Numbered from the stretch's first letter, positions 9,901 through 17,132 are shown. The stretch is DNA of 64,000 nt from Weissella confusa (GCA_016466735.1 JAAOED010000013.1:1-64000); one strand, 5' to 3'. Numbers and translations: made by a program. Notes: generated by a model not told the origin, from the sequence alone.

Positions 9901-9933
9901 AAGCGTAAGAAGGATATGAAGAACGAAGCTTAA
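6922..9933 (+). CDS. Pilin-like wall-anchored subunit 2 (FPLVGG sorting signal)
   Basis: 1003 residues, a paralogue of subunit 1 with nearly the same signal peptide start (MAKWKNALLISTIVAPIAFG). An N-terminal domain leads to the pilin motif ALNLYPKN with K272. A SpaA-like region starts at VSVLKTDSKSGEKLSGF, a central domain holds the DTIPYQTNW motif shared by all three subunits, and a last SpaA domain runs from WEIVKTDSSGQPLAGAGFDL to YALIEKYAPEGY. The C-terminus is FPLVGG, a membrane segment and KRKKDMKNEA. C893 is the only cysteine and lies in GYIQYCGLAAGDY, as in its two neighbours. AAGGAG precedes the start. Probably a structural pilus subunit; backbone or minor role cannot be decided from sequence. 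Confidence 0.85.
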   Translation: MAKWKNALLISTIVAPIAFGASPLGDALAAPKDSRPDTTPVVLHKQITSDSNNSGKQYWGNGHVNGDGNPFTETAGWKNAGAGYTFTAYPLPTKLDDGSKLITFDKNSKAQSIPVISDEEIDGLTVSGGALKWSDVIQVVAQPVDAYDSSNKDNPDYVIQYSLVINAQYQEAFATWAEDNLKTGSISDATNGSGAADFNLDNGNWVILETGVPSTAGVTQEQQGMVVSLPMMDAYSIANASDKSTTPNYWFSAAGQKDSVSWGENALNLYPKNFADTSDVSVLKTDSKSGEKLSGFGYTVFVASAANAAAIQEQITADVKDGKTVQESLKANASVESVKAEVKTVDGQTPKIQLDPTTDLTVGTDDSYFIVESSVPTAAANDTQYLLDATIQRMIFDEKSSNDKLSAGNETIAFHDAVWDVNNYKPGIDKSITIGEGADSETFGDKNQKNGGDDEYGIDRGEDFVWNIVSDLSVDASDYNKKYQIDDTIPYQTNWTKAAVTVAGISDLFNLEHIMPTETNGGLTGHGISYGNNSEPATALDTNYTGIPAGTLNSAYLELTVPDGTINKLTGVSEAVTKVLEDNGVDSDATLQDFLNKNIAVDGVSSQYHFTEKNRLAVKDEDGRLTINVNDKANQLFSALAAATDKDSRVMDIALTAHANSAAQASATITNEVDFDVENNYAVSTDKDTVNTFDAGWEIVKTDSSGQPLAGAGFDLAVAIPGSSDAVKTAALLNNFYDGLKPNSTEHIYDSTASSEAQTKWKKMFLDAAKSEQFEYSDADNKNLTIFDDKGELKSDDEIIALAYSDDAAATTKEEKRVSPSLRTRLISMMTATDYQSSGQGVLYFMHTDAETGASMPEMDMSDNAVMGDVIWTPVRAWATTHKTGSDGYIQYCGLAAGDYALIEKYAPEGYALIDNKVELGNEKYDHAESFTLGVPGTTNPDGTSASGTIDGKPTDDDIHIKNYQKSMFPLVGGIGTLFAVIAGLLAMGLALLKRKKDMKNEA

Positions 9934-10048
9934 TTTATAAGCAAGAATAACGTTATACATTCCAGAAAACGTGACAAGACATATTAGAAAGACGAGATTG
10001 ATCCCGCCTTTGCGATGATATCTTTCTTACGATATGTTGAAAAACACG

Positions 10049-10087
10049 AAAACGGTGATCGAATCGATGAGGTTTGATTACCGTTTT
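10049..10087 (+). terminator. Terminator after pilin gene 2
   Basis: AAAACGGTGATC pairs with GATTACCGTTTT through a mostly paired 16-bp stem with wobbles, ending in T residues. It is the first of two terminators in the 353-base gap 9934-10286, which otherwise holds no convincing gene. Confidence 0.7.
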
Positions 10088-10177
10088 TGGGTTATCTGTG
10101 TTGAAATTTCACTCTTCACAAAATGCCCACGAATAACAAAATTCAGGCACAAATTAAATAGAAAAGTGAAACACAAA

Positions 10178-10202
10178 AACGGCGGAAACGCCGTTTTTTT
10201 TT
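10178..10202 (+). terminator. Strong GAAA-tetraloop terminator ahead of pilin gene 3
   Basis: AACGGCG, loop GAAA, CGCCGTT, then a T tract to 10202. It sits 84 bases before the pilin 3 start, the same arrangement as before pilins 1 and 2, although the hairpin sequence is unrelated. Confidence 0.85.
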
Positions 10203-10286
10203 GTGAGAATTTTACTGTGAAGAAAAACTCATACATGGTCAAGTATGAGCTAAAAATAAGGATATGATTTTTGAGGAGATACGCGG

Positions 10287-12866
10287 ATGAAAAAGCATCG
10301 TTCATTACTATTAATGGGGACGTTGATTGCACCGATTTTGCTAACGACTGGGGATGCGTTGGCACAATCAGGCATCAACAATGAGCCAAAGAACACAAGC
10401 GTTGTGATTCACGCTATTACAGATGTGAGTGATACTGATCCAGGCAATGCACCAGAGTTGTGGGGTTCAGGTGAAGAAAAGGATATGAAGACGTTGCAAG
10501 ATGCCGATCCTGATACGACTTGGGAGACGACAACTGGTGCAACATTTACGGCTTATGAGCTGCCTGCTGGAGTTGTCACATACCCTAAGACTGATGGTAT
10601 TCCAAAGATTGCCACGACTAAGATTAAGGGCATCGACTGGTCAAAGTTGTTGAAGGTTGTTGATGTGCCGTCAGGTGTTGCCACGACTAACTTGGGTAAC
10701 AAGAACGTGTTGGACAAGACTGTCGAAGTGGTTGATCGAGACCAATTCGTGAAGGCGGTTAAGGACGCTGGTTTGGCAACTAAGACGACGAAGGCAACTG
10801 ACGGCGACGGTGAAACGACGGTGACATTGCCAAACGGACAATGGGTCATCACGCAAGATTCTGATGCCACTGGCACAGACGAAGCGATGCCAATCTTCTT
10901 GGATTTGCCAATGGGTAAGTCCAACGCAACCAAGACTGATTACTGGTATGACACACAATCACCTTTGCACGTTTACACCAAGCAATACAAGACAGCTTCC
11001 GTAACGATTAAGAAGACTGATGCGGAAACGAAGAAGGTCTTGGGCGGTGCGCAAATTTTGCTGGCACCAGCTTCAGTACAAGACAAGTTGAATGAAGTAT
11101 TGCCACAATTGATTAAGGATATTGAAAAGACACCAACGAAGGCTGACGCATTGGTCGCTGCTGCGTTGGGCTTGACGTCAGATCAATTCTCAATTGAAGC
11201 AACTGATAAGAATGGACAAGTTGTCTTTGACGCGAACAAGGGTATCGCGATCTCAAAGGGACAACAATATGTGATTGCCGAATTGATGGCCCCTAAGGGT
11301 TACTTGACGGATCCGCAAGTAACGGTCGTAACGGCTGAACAAGACAGCGAAAATGCTGCCAAGTTGGTCAACTACGATGAGTTGCAAGTGGACAAAGCCA
11401 TCACGGTTGATAACCAAACATTCGGTGCCGATGAAAAGGGTACTGGTGATGACAAGGAAGGTATCGCTCGTGGACAAAAGTTTACTTGGGATATCACGTC
11501 TGAATTGAACAAGAACATTGCTGACTACACAAGTTACAAGTTGACTGATGAAATGCCATATCAAGTGAACTGGATGTCAATGGACTTGGCATTGACGTAC
11601 ACGCAAAATGGCGAGAAGAAGTCAGTGCCATTGTCACAAGTGGTCAACGGCTTGTACCCAGTGAACCACGCAACTGACAAGTCATTGATTGACGAAGGTG
11701 TGACTGGACAAGGACTTGGCTTCACGACTGACCAAAACGGGTCAACGTTGAACGGCAAGACGATTGCTTACGATGCCGCAACGGCACCAAAGGTAACTGG
11801 TTTGGCCGATGGCTTTGACTCATCAGCATTCAACTTGTTCGGCCATGAGAGTACGTACACATTCGTTGGACAAGGTGATTCAGCTAACCCAGCCCGTGTG
11901 GTTGACTGGACGAAGCCAGTTGAGAACGGTGAAATCGTGTTGGATATGACGGCTTCAGGTCGCCAAGCAATGGGGGCCTTGATTGAAAAGTTGTTGGCTG
12001 AAGGTGCTGATGACGGTTCATGGAACTTGAGCTGGAAGATTAACTCAGCTGGTAACACGGCGTTGCAAGCCGATCACTTGGTTAACAAGATTGATTTGGA
12101 TTACAACACGAAGTACGACGGCGGCTCAGACGACGATAAGACGCACACATTCACGGCCGGATGGGAAATCATCAAGACGGATGGCGATGTGAAGACTGAC
12201 GCCAATGGTAACATCACCAACGGTTTGGCTGACGCTGGGTTCGACTTGGGACTTAAGGTAACGTCAACGAACATTGATGAAATCATCGCTGAAATGTATA
12301 CGGCAAAGCGTTTCCCTAACATGAAGCGCACAGCCTCAGAACAAGATGTCCAACAACTTCGTGACGATGTGAAGGCCGGCAAGACGCGCTGGGTATACTT
12401 CATGCACGAAGATGTGAAGACTGGTGAGCCAATGGCGTCAATGCACTCAAATGCATCTGACCCAATGGGTGACGTGTTGTGGACTGTTCGTGAAGATAAC
12501 GCCACGACCCACTATTCAGGTCCTGACGGATACTTGCAATACTGTGGTTTGGCCGGCGGTGACTACCAATTGATTGAGCGTGAAGCACCATCAGGCTACA
12601 AGTTGATGACGGAGCCACACTACTTCACGTTGTCAAACACACAATCAGGTAAGATCAATGGTGCTGCGACGGCTGATGACATCACGGTGGCTAACTACCG
12701 TGAGCAACCAGCTCAACCAGTAACGCCACAAATTAACGATACGCCAACGCACGCTGGTGGTATCTTGCCATACACGGCAACGGCCCTTGGCGGTTTGTTG
12801 ACGTTGCTTGGATTGGCAGGTTTGATTGCTTTGATTAAGAAGCGCCGTGCACAAAACAACGACTAA
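10287..12866 (+). CDS. Pilin-like wall-anchored subunit 3 (LPYTA sorting signal)
   Basis: 859 residues, the shortest of the three paralogues. The signal peptide is MKKHRSLLLMGTLIAPILLT through ALAQS. The pilin motif is the weaker LHVYTKQ with K232. A SpaA domain runs from VTIKKTDAETKKVLGGAQIL to YVIAELMAPKGY, and a central domain carries DEMPYQVNW. The last SpaA domain (GWEIIKTDGDVKTD to YQLIEREAPSGY) holds the single cysteine C753. The C-terminus is GGILPYTATALGG, a hydrophobic stretch and KKRRAQNND; LPYTA has Ala where LPxTG has Gly. It lies 69 bases upstream of the sortase with no terminator between, so the two are likely co-transcribed. The different anchor suggests a base or tip subunit (inference). 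Confidence 0.85.
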   Translation: MKKHRSLLLMGTLIAPILLTTGDALAQSGINNEPKNTSVVIHAITDVSDTDPGNAPELWGSGEEKDMKTLQDADPDTTWETTTGATFTAYELPAGVVTYPKTDGIPKIATTKIKGIDWSKLLKVVDVPSGVATTNLGNKNVLDKTVEVVDRDQFVKAVKDAGLATKTTKATDGDGETTVTLPNGQWVITQDSDATGTDEAMPIFLDLPMGKSNATKTDYWYDTQSPLHVYTKQYKTASVTIKKTDAETKKVLGGAQILLAPASVQDKLNEVLPQLIKDIEKTPTKADALVAAALGLTSDQFSIEATDKNGQVVFDANKGIAISKGQQYVIAELMAPKGYLTDPQVTVVTAEQDSENAAKLVNYDELQVDKAITVDNQTFGADEKGTGDDKEGIARGQKFTWDITSELNKNIADYTSYKLTDEMPYQVNWMSMDLALTYTQNGEKKSVPLSQVVNGLYPVNHATDKSLIDEGVTGQGLGFTTDQNGSTLNGKTIAYDAATAPKVTGLADGFDSSAFNLFGHESTYTFVGQGDSANPARVVDWTKPVENGEIVLDMTASGRQAMGALIEKLLAEGADDGSWNLSWKINSAGNTALQADHLVNKIDLDYNTKYDGGSDDDKTHTFTAGWEIIKTDGDVKTDANGNITNGLADAGFDLGLKVTSTNIDEIIAEMYTAKRFPNMKRTASEQDVQQLRDDVKAGKTRWVYFMHEDVKTGEPMASMHSNASDPMGDVLWTVREDNATTHYSGPDGYLQYCGLAGGDYQLIEREAPSGYKLMTEPHYFTLSNTQSGKINGAATADDITVANYREQPAQPVTPQINDTPTHAGGILPYTATALGGLLTLLGLAGLIALIKKRRAQNND

Positions 12867-12880
12867 TCTTGATTAGTTTG

Positions 12881-12900
12881 CTCGCCGGGTGATCGGCGAG
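12881..12900 (+). other. Intercistronic GC-rich hairpin between pilin 3 and sortase
   Basis: CTCGCCG at 12881-12887 pairs with CGGCGAG at 12894-12900 around a 6-base loop. No T tract follows, so it is not a classic terminator. It could limit read-through or stabilise the pilin message end, lowering sortase relative to pilin. Confidence 0.5.
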
Positions 12901-12935
12901 GAACATATTTAGCTGTTAACTCGGGGGAGAAAAGA

Positions 12936-13832
12936 ATGGCAAAGAAGAAAAAGAAGTTTATGGCCGGGGCCAGTTTGTCTACTTGGATTCTATTTATTGT
13001 GGGATTGAGCATTTTCTCATATCCGATTGTGACGCAAGCTTATGAAGCAACTCACCAATCAGGAATGGTGAAGCAATATCAATCAACGGCTGCGCAAATG
13101 AACGCCAACGAAAAGGCAAAGTTGCAGGCTGAAGCTGATAAGCGAAACGAAGAGATTAAGAAAAAGGCGCAAAGCACAAATGGTGATACAGATCCGGACG
13201 TGGTGAAGGCGATGATTGAGCTGAACCAAAAGAAGGATTTGGAAACAGGTAAGAATTCTTCTTTGACGAAGATTGCCGGTAAGCCATTGGGTGTCTTGTC
13301 GATTCCTGAAATCGGTGGACTGCGTTTGCCAATCTACAATTCCGTGAAAGAAAAGGTATTGCGTACGGGTGCTGGTATTGTGCCAGGTACGTCATTGCCA
13401 CAAGCCAACAAGGAAGGGTTGCACACGGCTATCATGGCGCACTCAGGTTTGCCAACGTCAAAGTTGTTCACGGACTTGGGTAAGATGAAGAAGGGCGACA
13501 AGTTCTACATCGAAGCACTTGGAAGCAAGACGATGACGTACAAGGTTGTTGAGATTCGTGTGATGAAGCCCGACAAGATGCAAAATGCCTTTAAGCTGAA
13601 CCCAAAGGAAAACTTGGTGACATTGGTAAGTTGTACACCAGTTGGGGTTAACTCACACCGTTTGTTGGTGACGGGTAAGCAAGTGCCAGGTGACACGTTG
13701 CCATCAGGAACGCTACGTTCAGAGTTCTTGTGGTTCGCCGGTTTGATGGTTGTTGTGGCCACAATTATCGGTGTCTTGATCCGTAAAATCATCCGCATCA
13801 AGCAAGCCAAGATGGCCTTGGCGGGTAAGTAG
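12936..13832 (+). CDS. srtC: Class C (pilus-polymerising) sortase
   Basis: 298 residues with an N-terminal membrane segment (about 14-35), a charged helical linker, the sortase barrel and a C-terminal membrane segment with basic tail, the two-anchor topology of class C sortases. Catalytic residues are readable: H169 in MAHSGLPTSKLFTDL, C233 in TLVSCTPVG, R242 in NSHRLLVTG. It should cleave the sorting signals of the adjacent pilins and join them through a pilin-motif lysine, outside the membrane. Class C enzymes usually carry a lid with DPF or DPW; the only DP here is TDPDVV at 85-90 with no aromatic, so the lid is degenerate or absent. GGGGGAG precedes the start and a terminator follows. Confidence 0.92.
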   Translation: MAKKKKKFMAGASLSTWILFIVGLSIFSYPIVTQAYEATHQSGMVKQYQSTAAQMNANEKAKLQAEADKRNEEIKKKAQSTNGDTDPDVVKAMIELNQKKDLETGKNSSLTKIAGKPLGVLSIPEIGGLRLPIYNSVKEKVLRTGAGIVPGTSLPQANKEGLHTAIMAHSGLPTSKLFTDLGKMKKGDKFYIEALGSKTMTYKVVEIRVMKPDKMQNAFKLNPKENLVTLVSCTPVGVNSHRLLVTGKQVPGDTLPSGTLRSEFLWFAGLMVVVATIIGVLIRKIIRIKQAKMALAGK

Positions 13833-13871
13833 TTTCATTGCTATAGATATGTTATCCTGAAGATACTGATT

Positions 13872-13899
13872 GGAGTACCGCAACTGCGGTGCTCCTTTT
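13872..13899 (+). terminator. Terminator after the sortase
   Basis: GGAGTACCGC (13872-13881) pairs with GCGGTGCTCC (one wobble) followed by four T. It closes the pilin 3-sortase transcript. Confidence 0.85.
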
Positions 13900-13948
13900 G
13901 TCGTTTAGGGGAGAAATGTAACAGTGTTGACTGTTCCGGGAGGTAACT

Positions 13949-14299
13949 ATGGATCAATATGTGACAAAGCAAGAGTTTGATAATTTTAAGGAGCAAGACT
14001 TTAAGCCACTAGCGCGAGAAGTGACGGACCTGACCAAGGACGTTGCGATGTTACAGGGGAAGGTGAATGTACTTGATGTGAAGGTTGATCATCTAGGGAC
14101 TCACTTGAACAAGCTAGAAAAGCGAGTTGAAGATTTACCAACTAACGCTGACGTGCAGGTGATTGTACAAGAAGGCCTTGATAAGGCGCTTGATCGCCAT
14201 TCAAAGAAGATGGTACTTAATATTTCAGTCGTCTCAGCCGTAATGGGATTGGTGTGCACGATGATATCGACGTTCATGCAAATGTATTTCGCACGATAA
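13949..14299 (+). CDS. Small tail-anchored coiled-coil protein
   Basis: 116 residues. Positions 1-85 are highly charged with a heptad-like pattern (VTDLTKDVAMLQGKVNVLDV and onward) predicting a long coiled coil. The last 28 residues (MVLNISVVSAVMGLVCTMISTFM) form one membrane segment with a very short outside tail. Proteins of this shape occur widely in Lactobacillales genomes without assigned function and resemble small phage-derived hemolysin-XhlA-like proteins in layout only. GGGAGG precedes the start. It stands alone between the sortase terminator and the M13 peptidase. Confidence 0.65.
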   Translation: MDQYVTKQEFDNFKEQDFKPLAREVTDLTKDVAMLQGKVNVLDVKVDHLGTHLNKLEKRVEDLPTNADVQVIVQEGLDKALDRHSKKMVLNISVVSAVMGLVCTMISTFMQMYFAR

Positions 14300-14375
14300 C
14301 ATCCGCATATCCTTCGGGCTTATTTCATGGTTCAGTGTTAGAATAGTGAGAAATAATAAGAACGAGGTAATGCAC

Positions 14376-16268
14376 ATGGCAACACGAGTACAAGATGATT
14401 TCTATGATGCAATCAACGAGGAATGGGAAGCGCAAGCGGTGATTCCTGCGGATAAGTCACGTACGGGTGGCTTCAGCGATTTGGCTGACGAAATTGAAGA
14501 TATGATGTTGGCCACAACCGACGATTGGATGGCAGGTAAGGATGCGCCAACTGATGATATTTTGGTGAACTTTATCAAGTTCCACCGTTTGACGTCAGAT
14601 TGGGAGACACGTGAGGCATTGGGAACTGACCCAGTGAAGCCTTTGATTGCGCGTTACCAAGCGTTTGAATCATTTGCTGATTTTGCCAAGCACATTATTG
14701 AATTGGAAAAGGAAGGTTTGCCAAACGCCTTCCCAGTTGGCATTGCACCAGACTTTAAGGATGCGCGTACAAACGTGTTGTGGGCTGATGCGTTGGGAAC
14801 AATTTTGCCAGATACGACTTACTACGCTGAGGATCACGAGCAGGGTAAGGAATTGTTGGCCAAGTGGCGTGCAGCGCAAGAAGACTTGTTGCCAAAGTTT
14901 GGTTTCTCAGCTGATGAAATCAAGGATTTGTTGGACAAGTACATCGCTTATGACGCCCGTATCGCCAAGGTTGTCTTGAGCCAAGAAGAATCTGCTGAGT
15001 ACGCCAAGTTGTACCACCCATACAAGTGGGCGGACTTCACGGCGTTGACGCAATTGCCAATGGATGAGGTGGTGCAAGCCATGACGGGTGCGACACCAGA
15101 TATGATTGTGGTGCCAGAGGAACGTTTCTGGGCTGCCTCAGATCAATTCTTCTCTGAAGAAGCATGGCCATTGTTGCAAGCAACGTTGATTGTTGGCATC
15201 GCAAACGCCTTTACAAGCTACCTGTCAGACGAGATTCGTGTCTTGGGTGGTGCGTACGGCCGTGCTTTGTCAGGAACGCCAGAAGCTTTGAACAAGCAAA
15301 AGGCCGCTTACTACTTGGCCGCTGGTCCATACACGCAAGCTCTTGGTTTGTGGTATGCCGGCGAGAAGTTCTCTGAAGCCGCTAAGCAAGACGTCGAGCA
15401 AAAGGTTGCGACGATGATTGATGTCTACAAGCAACGTTTGCAATCAGCTGATTGGCTACAACAAGCAACGCGTGACAAGGCGGTTGTGAAGTTGGATGCG
15501 ATTGTGCCACACATCGGTTATCCAGAAAAGTTGCCTGACCGCTACAAGGACAAGATTGTAGATGATGGGGCTGGTTTGTTTGAGACGGCCGAGAAGTTCC
15601 GCGCCCAAGCGGTGGCCTACCAATGGTCAAAGTGGAACCAACCGGTCGACCGTGAGGAATGGCACATGCCAGCGCACATGGTGAACGCGTACTACGATCC
15701 ACAACAAAACCAAATTGTGTTCCCAGCTGCGATTTTGCAAGCGCCATTCTACAGCTTGGACCAATCTTCATCAGCGAACTACGGTGGAATCGGTGCGGTT
15801 ATCGCGCACGAAATTTCACACGCTTTTGACACAAACGGTGCGTCATTCGATGAAAACGGTAGCTTGAACGACTGGTGGACGGAAGAAGACTATGAAGCCT
15901 TCCGTGACCGTACACAAAAGGTTGTTGATGAATTCGATGGCTTGGATTCATATGGTGCCAAGGTGAATGGTAAGTTGACGGTGTCTGAAAACGTCGCTGA
16001 CTTGGGCGGTGTGGCTGCTGCTTTAGCTGCCGCAAAGCGCGATGATGATTTCTCAGCGAAGGACTTCTTCGAGAGCTGGGCAACTATCTGGCGTCAAAAG
16101 GCCCGTCCAGAAATCATGCAATTATTGGCTGCCTCAGACGTTCACGGACCGGCTAAGTTCCGTGTTAACGTGACGGTTTCTAACTTCGATGATTTCTACA
16201 CGACATTTGATGTGCAACCATCTGACAAGATGTACCGCGCACCAGAAGACCGCGTGATGATTTGGTAA
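14376..16268 (+). CDS. pepO: M13 family zinc endopeptidase (PepO/neprilysin-like)
   Basis: 630 residues from ATG 14376. The zinc site is complete: HEISH at 478-482 (H478, E479, H482) inside IGAVIAHEISHAFDTNG, and the third ligand motif ENVADLGG with E538 and D542. Length and architecture match bacterial PepO oligopeptidases, which cut medium-size peptides, including casein fragments in dairy relatives. No signal peptide is present, so it is probably cytoplasmic. The frame stays open upstream to a GTG at 14346, but GAGG lies eight bases before 14376 and only two before ATG 14370. It is monocistronic with its own terminator. Confidence 0.93.
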   Translation: MATRVQDDFYDAINEEWEAQAVIPADKSRTGGFSDLADEIEDMMLATTDDWMAGKDAPTDDILVNFIKFHRLTSDWETREALGTDPVKPLIARYQAFESFADFAKHIIELEKEGLPNAFPVGIAPDFKDARTNVLWADALGTILPDTTYYAEDHEQGKELLAKWRAAQEDLLPKFGFSADEIKDLLDKYIAYDARIAKVVLSQEESAEYAKLYHPYKWADFTALTQLPMDEVVQAMTGATPDMIVVPEERFWAASDQFFSEEAWPLLQATLIVGIANAFTSYLSDEIRVLGGAYGRALSGTPEALNKQKAAYYLAAGPYTQALGLWYAGEKFSEAAKQDVEQKVATMIDVYKQRLQSADWLQQATRDKAVVKLDAIVPHIGYPEKLPDRYKDKIVDDGAGLFETAEKFRAQAVAYQWSKWNQPVDREEWHMPAHMVNAYYDPQQNQIVFPAAILQAPFYSLDQSSSANYGGIGAVIAHEISHAFDTNGASFDENGSLNDWWTEEDYEAFRDRTQKVVDEFDGLDSYGAKVNGKLTVSENVADLGGVAAALAAAKRDDDFSAKDFFESWATIWRQKARPEIMQLLAASDVHGPAKFRVNVTVSNFDDFYTTFDVQPSDKMYRAPEDRVMIW

Positions 16269-16276
16269 TGATATGA

Positions 16277-16325
16277 AAAAACCGAATTCGACTTTGCCCA
16301 AGTGGCAGGTCGAATTCGGTTTTTA
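16277..16325 (+). terminator. Terminator after the M13 peptidase
   Basis: A 15- to 16-bp perfect stem (AAAACCGAATTCGAC with its complement at 16309-16324) leads into T residues. Its 3' arm and tail recur 660 bases downstream. Confidence 0.9.
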
Positions 16326-16330
16326 ATTTG
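16303..16330 (+). repeat. 28-bp direct repeat, copy 1
   Basis: This stretch, from TGGCAGGTCG through the terminator arm to TTTTTAATTTG, is identical at 16963-16990. The copies flank the DUF697-like gene. Confidence 0.9.
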
Positions 16331-16341
16331 TGGTAGTTCGG

Positions 16342-16347
16342 TATAAT
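16342..16347 (+). promoter_or_regulatory. -10 element of the DUF697-like gene
   Basis: A consensus TATAAT lies 20 bases before the start codon region, between the terminator of the previous gene and a GGAGGTGG ribosome site. No good -35 is seen. Confidence 0.5.
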
Positions 16348-16367
16348 AACGGTATGGAGGTGGAATT

Positions 16368-16793
16368 ATGACACCAAATGAAAAAGCAAAAAACATTATT
16401 CACTCAGCATCAGGCGCAGCCGGTGCGGTGGCTTTATCACCAATTCCGTTTACAGATGCGACGTTACTTGTGCCGATTCAAGTCACGATGATTACGTCAT
16501 TGTTCAAGGCGTATGATCAAAAGGTGATGGAAGGTGCCGTACGCGGTGCTGTCTGGGCAGTCGCAGCGACATCATTCGGTCGTGGTGTCGTGGGAAATGC
16601 GTTGAAGTTTATCCCAGGTATCGGTACGACGACTGGTGCAGCAATCTCAATGGCGACAGCGGTCGGATTGACCGAAGCAATCGGATGGGCCATTGTGAAT
16701 GAGCTAGAATCAGGTGAGAAGGTTACGCCAGGTGATATCACAGGTATCATCATGAAGGCGGCCAAGACATTTAAGTTGCCGAAGAAACAATAG
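16368..16793 (+). CDS. DUF697-like small membrane-associated protein
   Basis: 141 residues. The segment AVALSPIPFTDATLLVPIQVTMITSLFKAYDQ resembles DUF697 (the membrane-associated domain found after YcjF-type and some GTPase domains). A second hydrophobic Gly/Ala-rich segment (FIPGIGTTTGAAISMATAVGLTEAIGWAIV) follows. No GTPase domain is attached or adjacent. GGAGGTGG gives a strong ribosome site. Role unknown; the family is usually linked to membrane stress or GTPase partners. Flanked by 28-bp direct repeats. Confidence 0.7.
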   Translation: MTPNEKAKNIIHSASGAAGAVALSPIPFTDATLLVPIQVTMITSLFKAYDQKVMEGAVRGAVWAVAATSFGRGVVGNALKFIPGIGTTTGAAISMATAVGLTEAIGWAIVNELESGEKVTPGDITGIIMKAAKTFKLPKKQ

Positions 16794-16804
16794 CTATGAA
16801 CTGA

Positions 16805-16846
16805 AAACAGCCCTCGCGTCGGCAGTGCCGATACGAGGGCTGTTTG
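16805..16846 (+). terminator. Terminator after the DUF697-like gene
   Basis: AAACAGCCCTCG pairs with CGAGGGCTGTTT, with a second inner TCGG/CCGA stem, one of the strongest hairpins in the window. Confidence 0.85.
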
Positions 16847-16854
16847 CGCAAAAA

Positions 16855-16892
16855 ACCACGGTAACTTTGGCAGGTAACCCGTGGTCTAATCT
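16855..16892. terminator. Second hairpin in the 16.8-17.1 kb gap
   Basis: ACCACGG (16855-16861) pairs with CCGTGGT (16879-16885), preceded by an A run and followed by a modest T-rich stretch, so it could work in either direction. The 339-base gap 16794-17132 holds three hairpins in a row and then the trehalose promoter; I see no gene in it. Confidence 0.5.
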
Positions 16893-16962
16893 TTATTATC
16901 AATAAAGTGTGACTTTGCGGTGCTCCGCCACAGTATATAACAAACCGAATTCATTTGCCACA

Positions 16963-16990
16963 TGGCAGGTCGAATTCGGTTTTTAATTTG
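16963..16990 (+). repeat. 28-bp direct repeat, copy 2 (partial terminator copy)
   Basis: Identical to 16303-16330. Here the upstream arm is shortened (AACCGAATT at 16943-16951 with AATTCGGTT at 16973-16981), so it still forms a 9-bp hairpin with a T tail. It looks like a duplicated piece of the M13 peptidase terminator. Confidence 0.85.
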
Positions 16991-17069
16991 CCTAAAAGCC
17001 CAACCTAGGCGGGCTTTGTTAAGGAGATTTTAAAAACGGCAAAAAATCCGTCGAAAGATTTAGGTAATT

Positions 17070-17083
17070 TGTAAGCGGTTTCA
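17070..17083 (+). promoter_or_regulatory. cre site (CcpA operator) of the trehalose operon
   Basis: TGTAAGCGGTTTCA matches the catabolite-responsive element consensus TGWAANCGNTNWCA at every position. It ends one base before the -10 hexamer, so CcpA bound here would block RNA polymerase and repress the operon when preferred sugars are plentiful. Confidence 0.85.
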
Positions 17084-17084
17084 A

Positions 17085-17090
17085 TATAAT
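17085..17090 (+). promoter_or_regulatory. -10 element of the trehalose operon
   Basis: Consensus TATAAT directly after the cre site, 42 bases before the first start codon. The -35 region is weak, consistent with a regulated promoter. Confidence 0.7.
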
Positions 17091-17132
17091 GAAATTGTCG
17101 AGTGATGACTAACTATAAGTACGGGGGATTAA

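Noticed and set aside
10034..10267. Open frame of 77 codons between pilins 2 and 3
   Set aside because: It spans two terminator hairpins, lacks a ribosome site and has an unlikely composition.
14647..16083. Long open frames in other phases inside the M13 peptidase and similar ones inside pilins and exporters
   Set aside because: Codon bias in highly expressed genes leaves few stops in other frames; none has a start signal or plausible protein.
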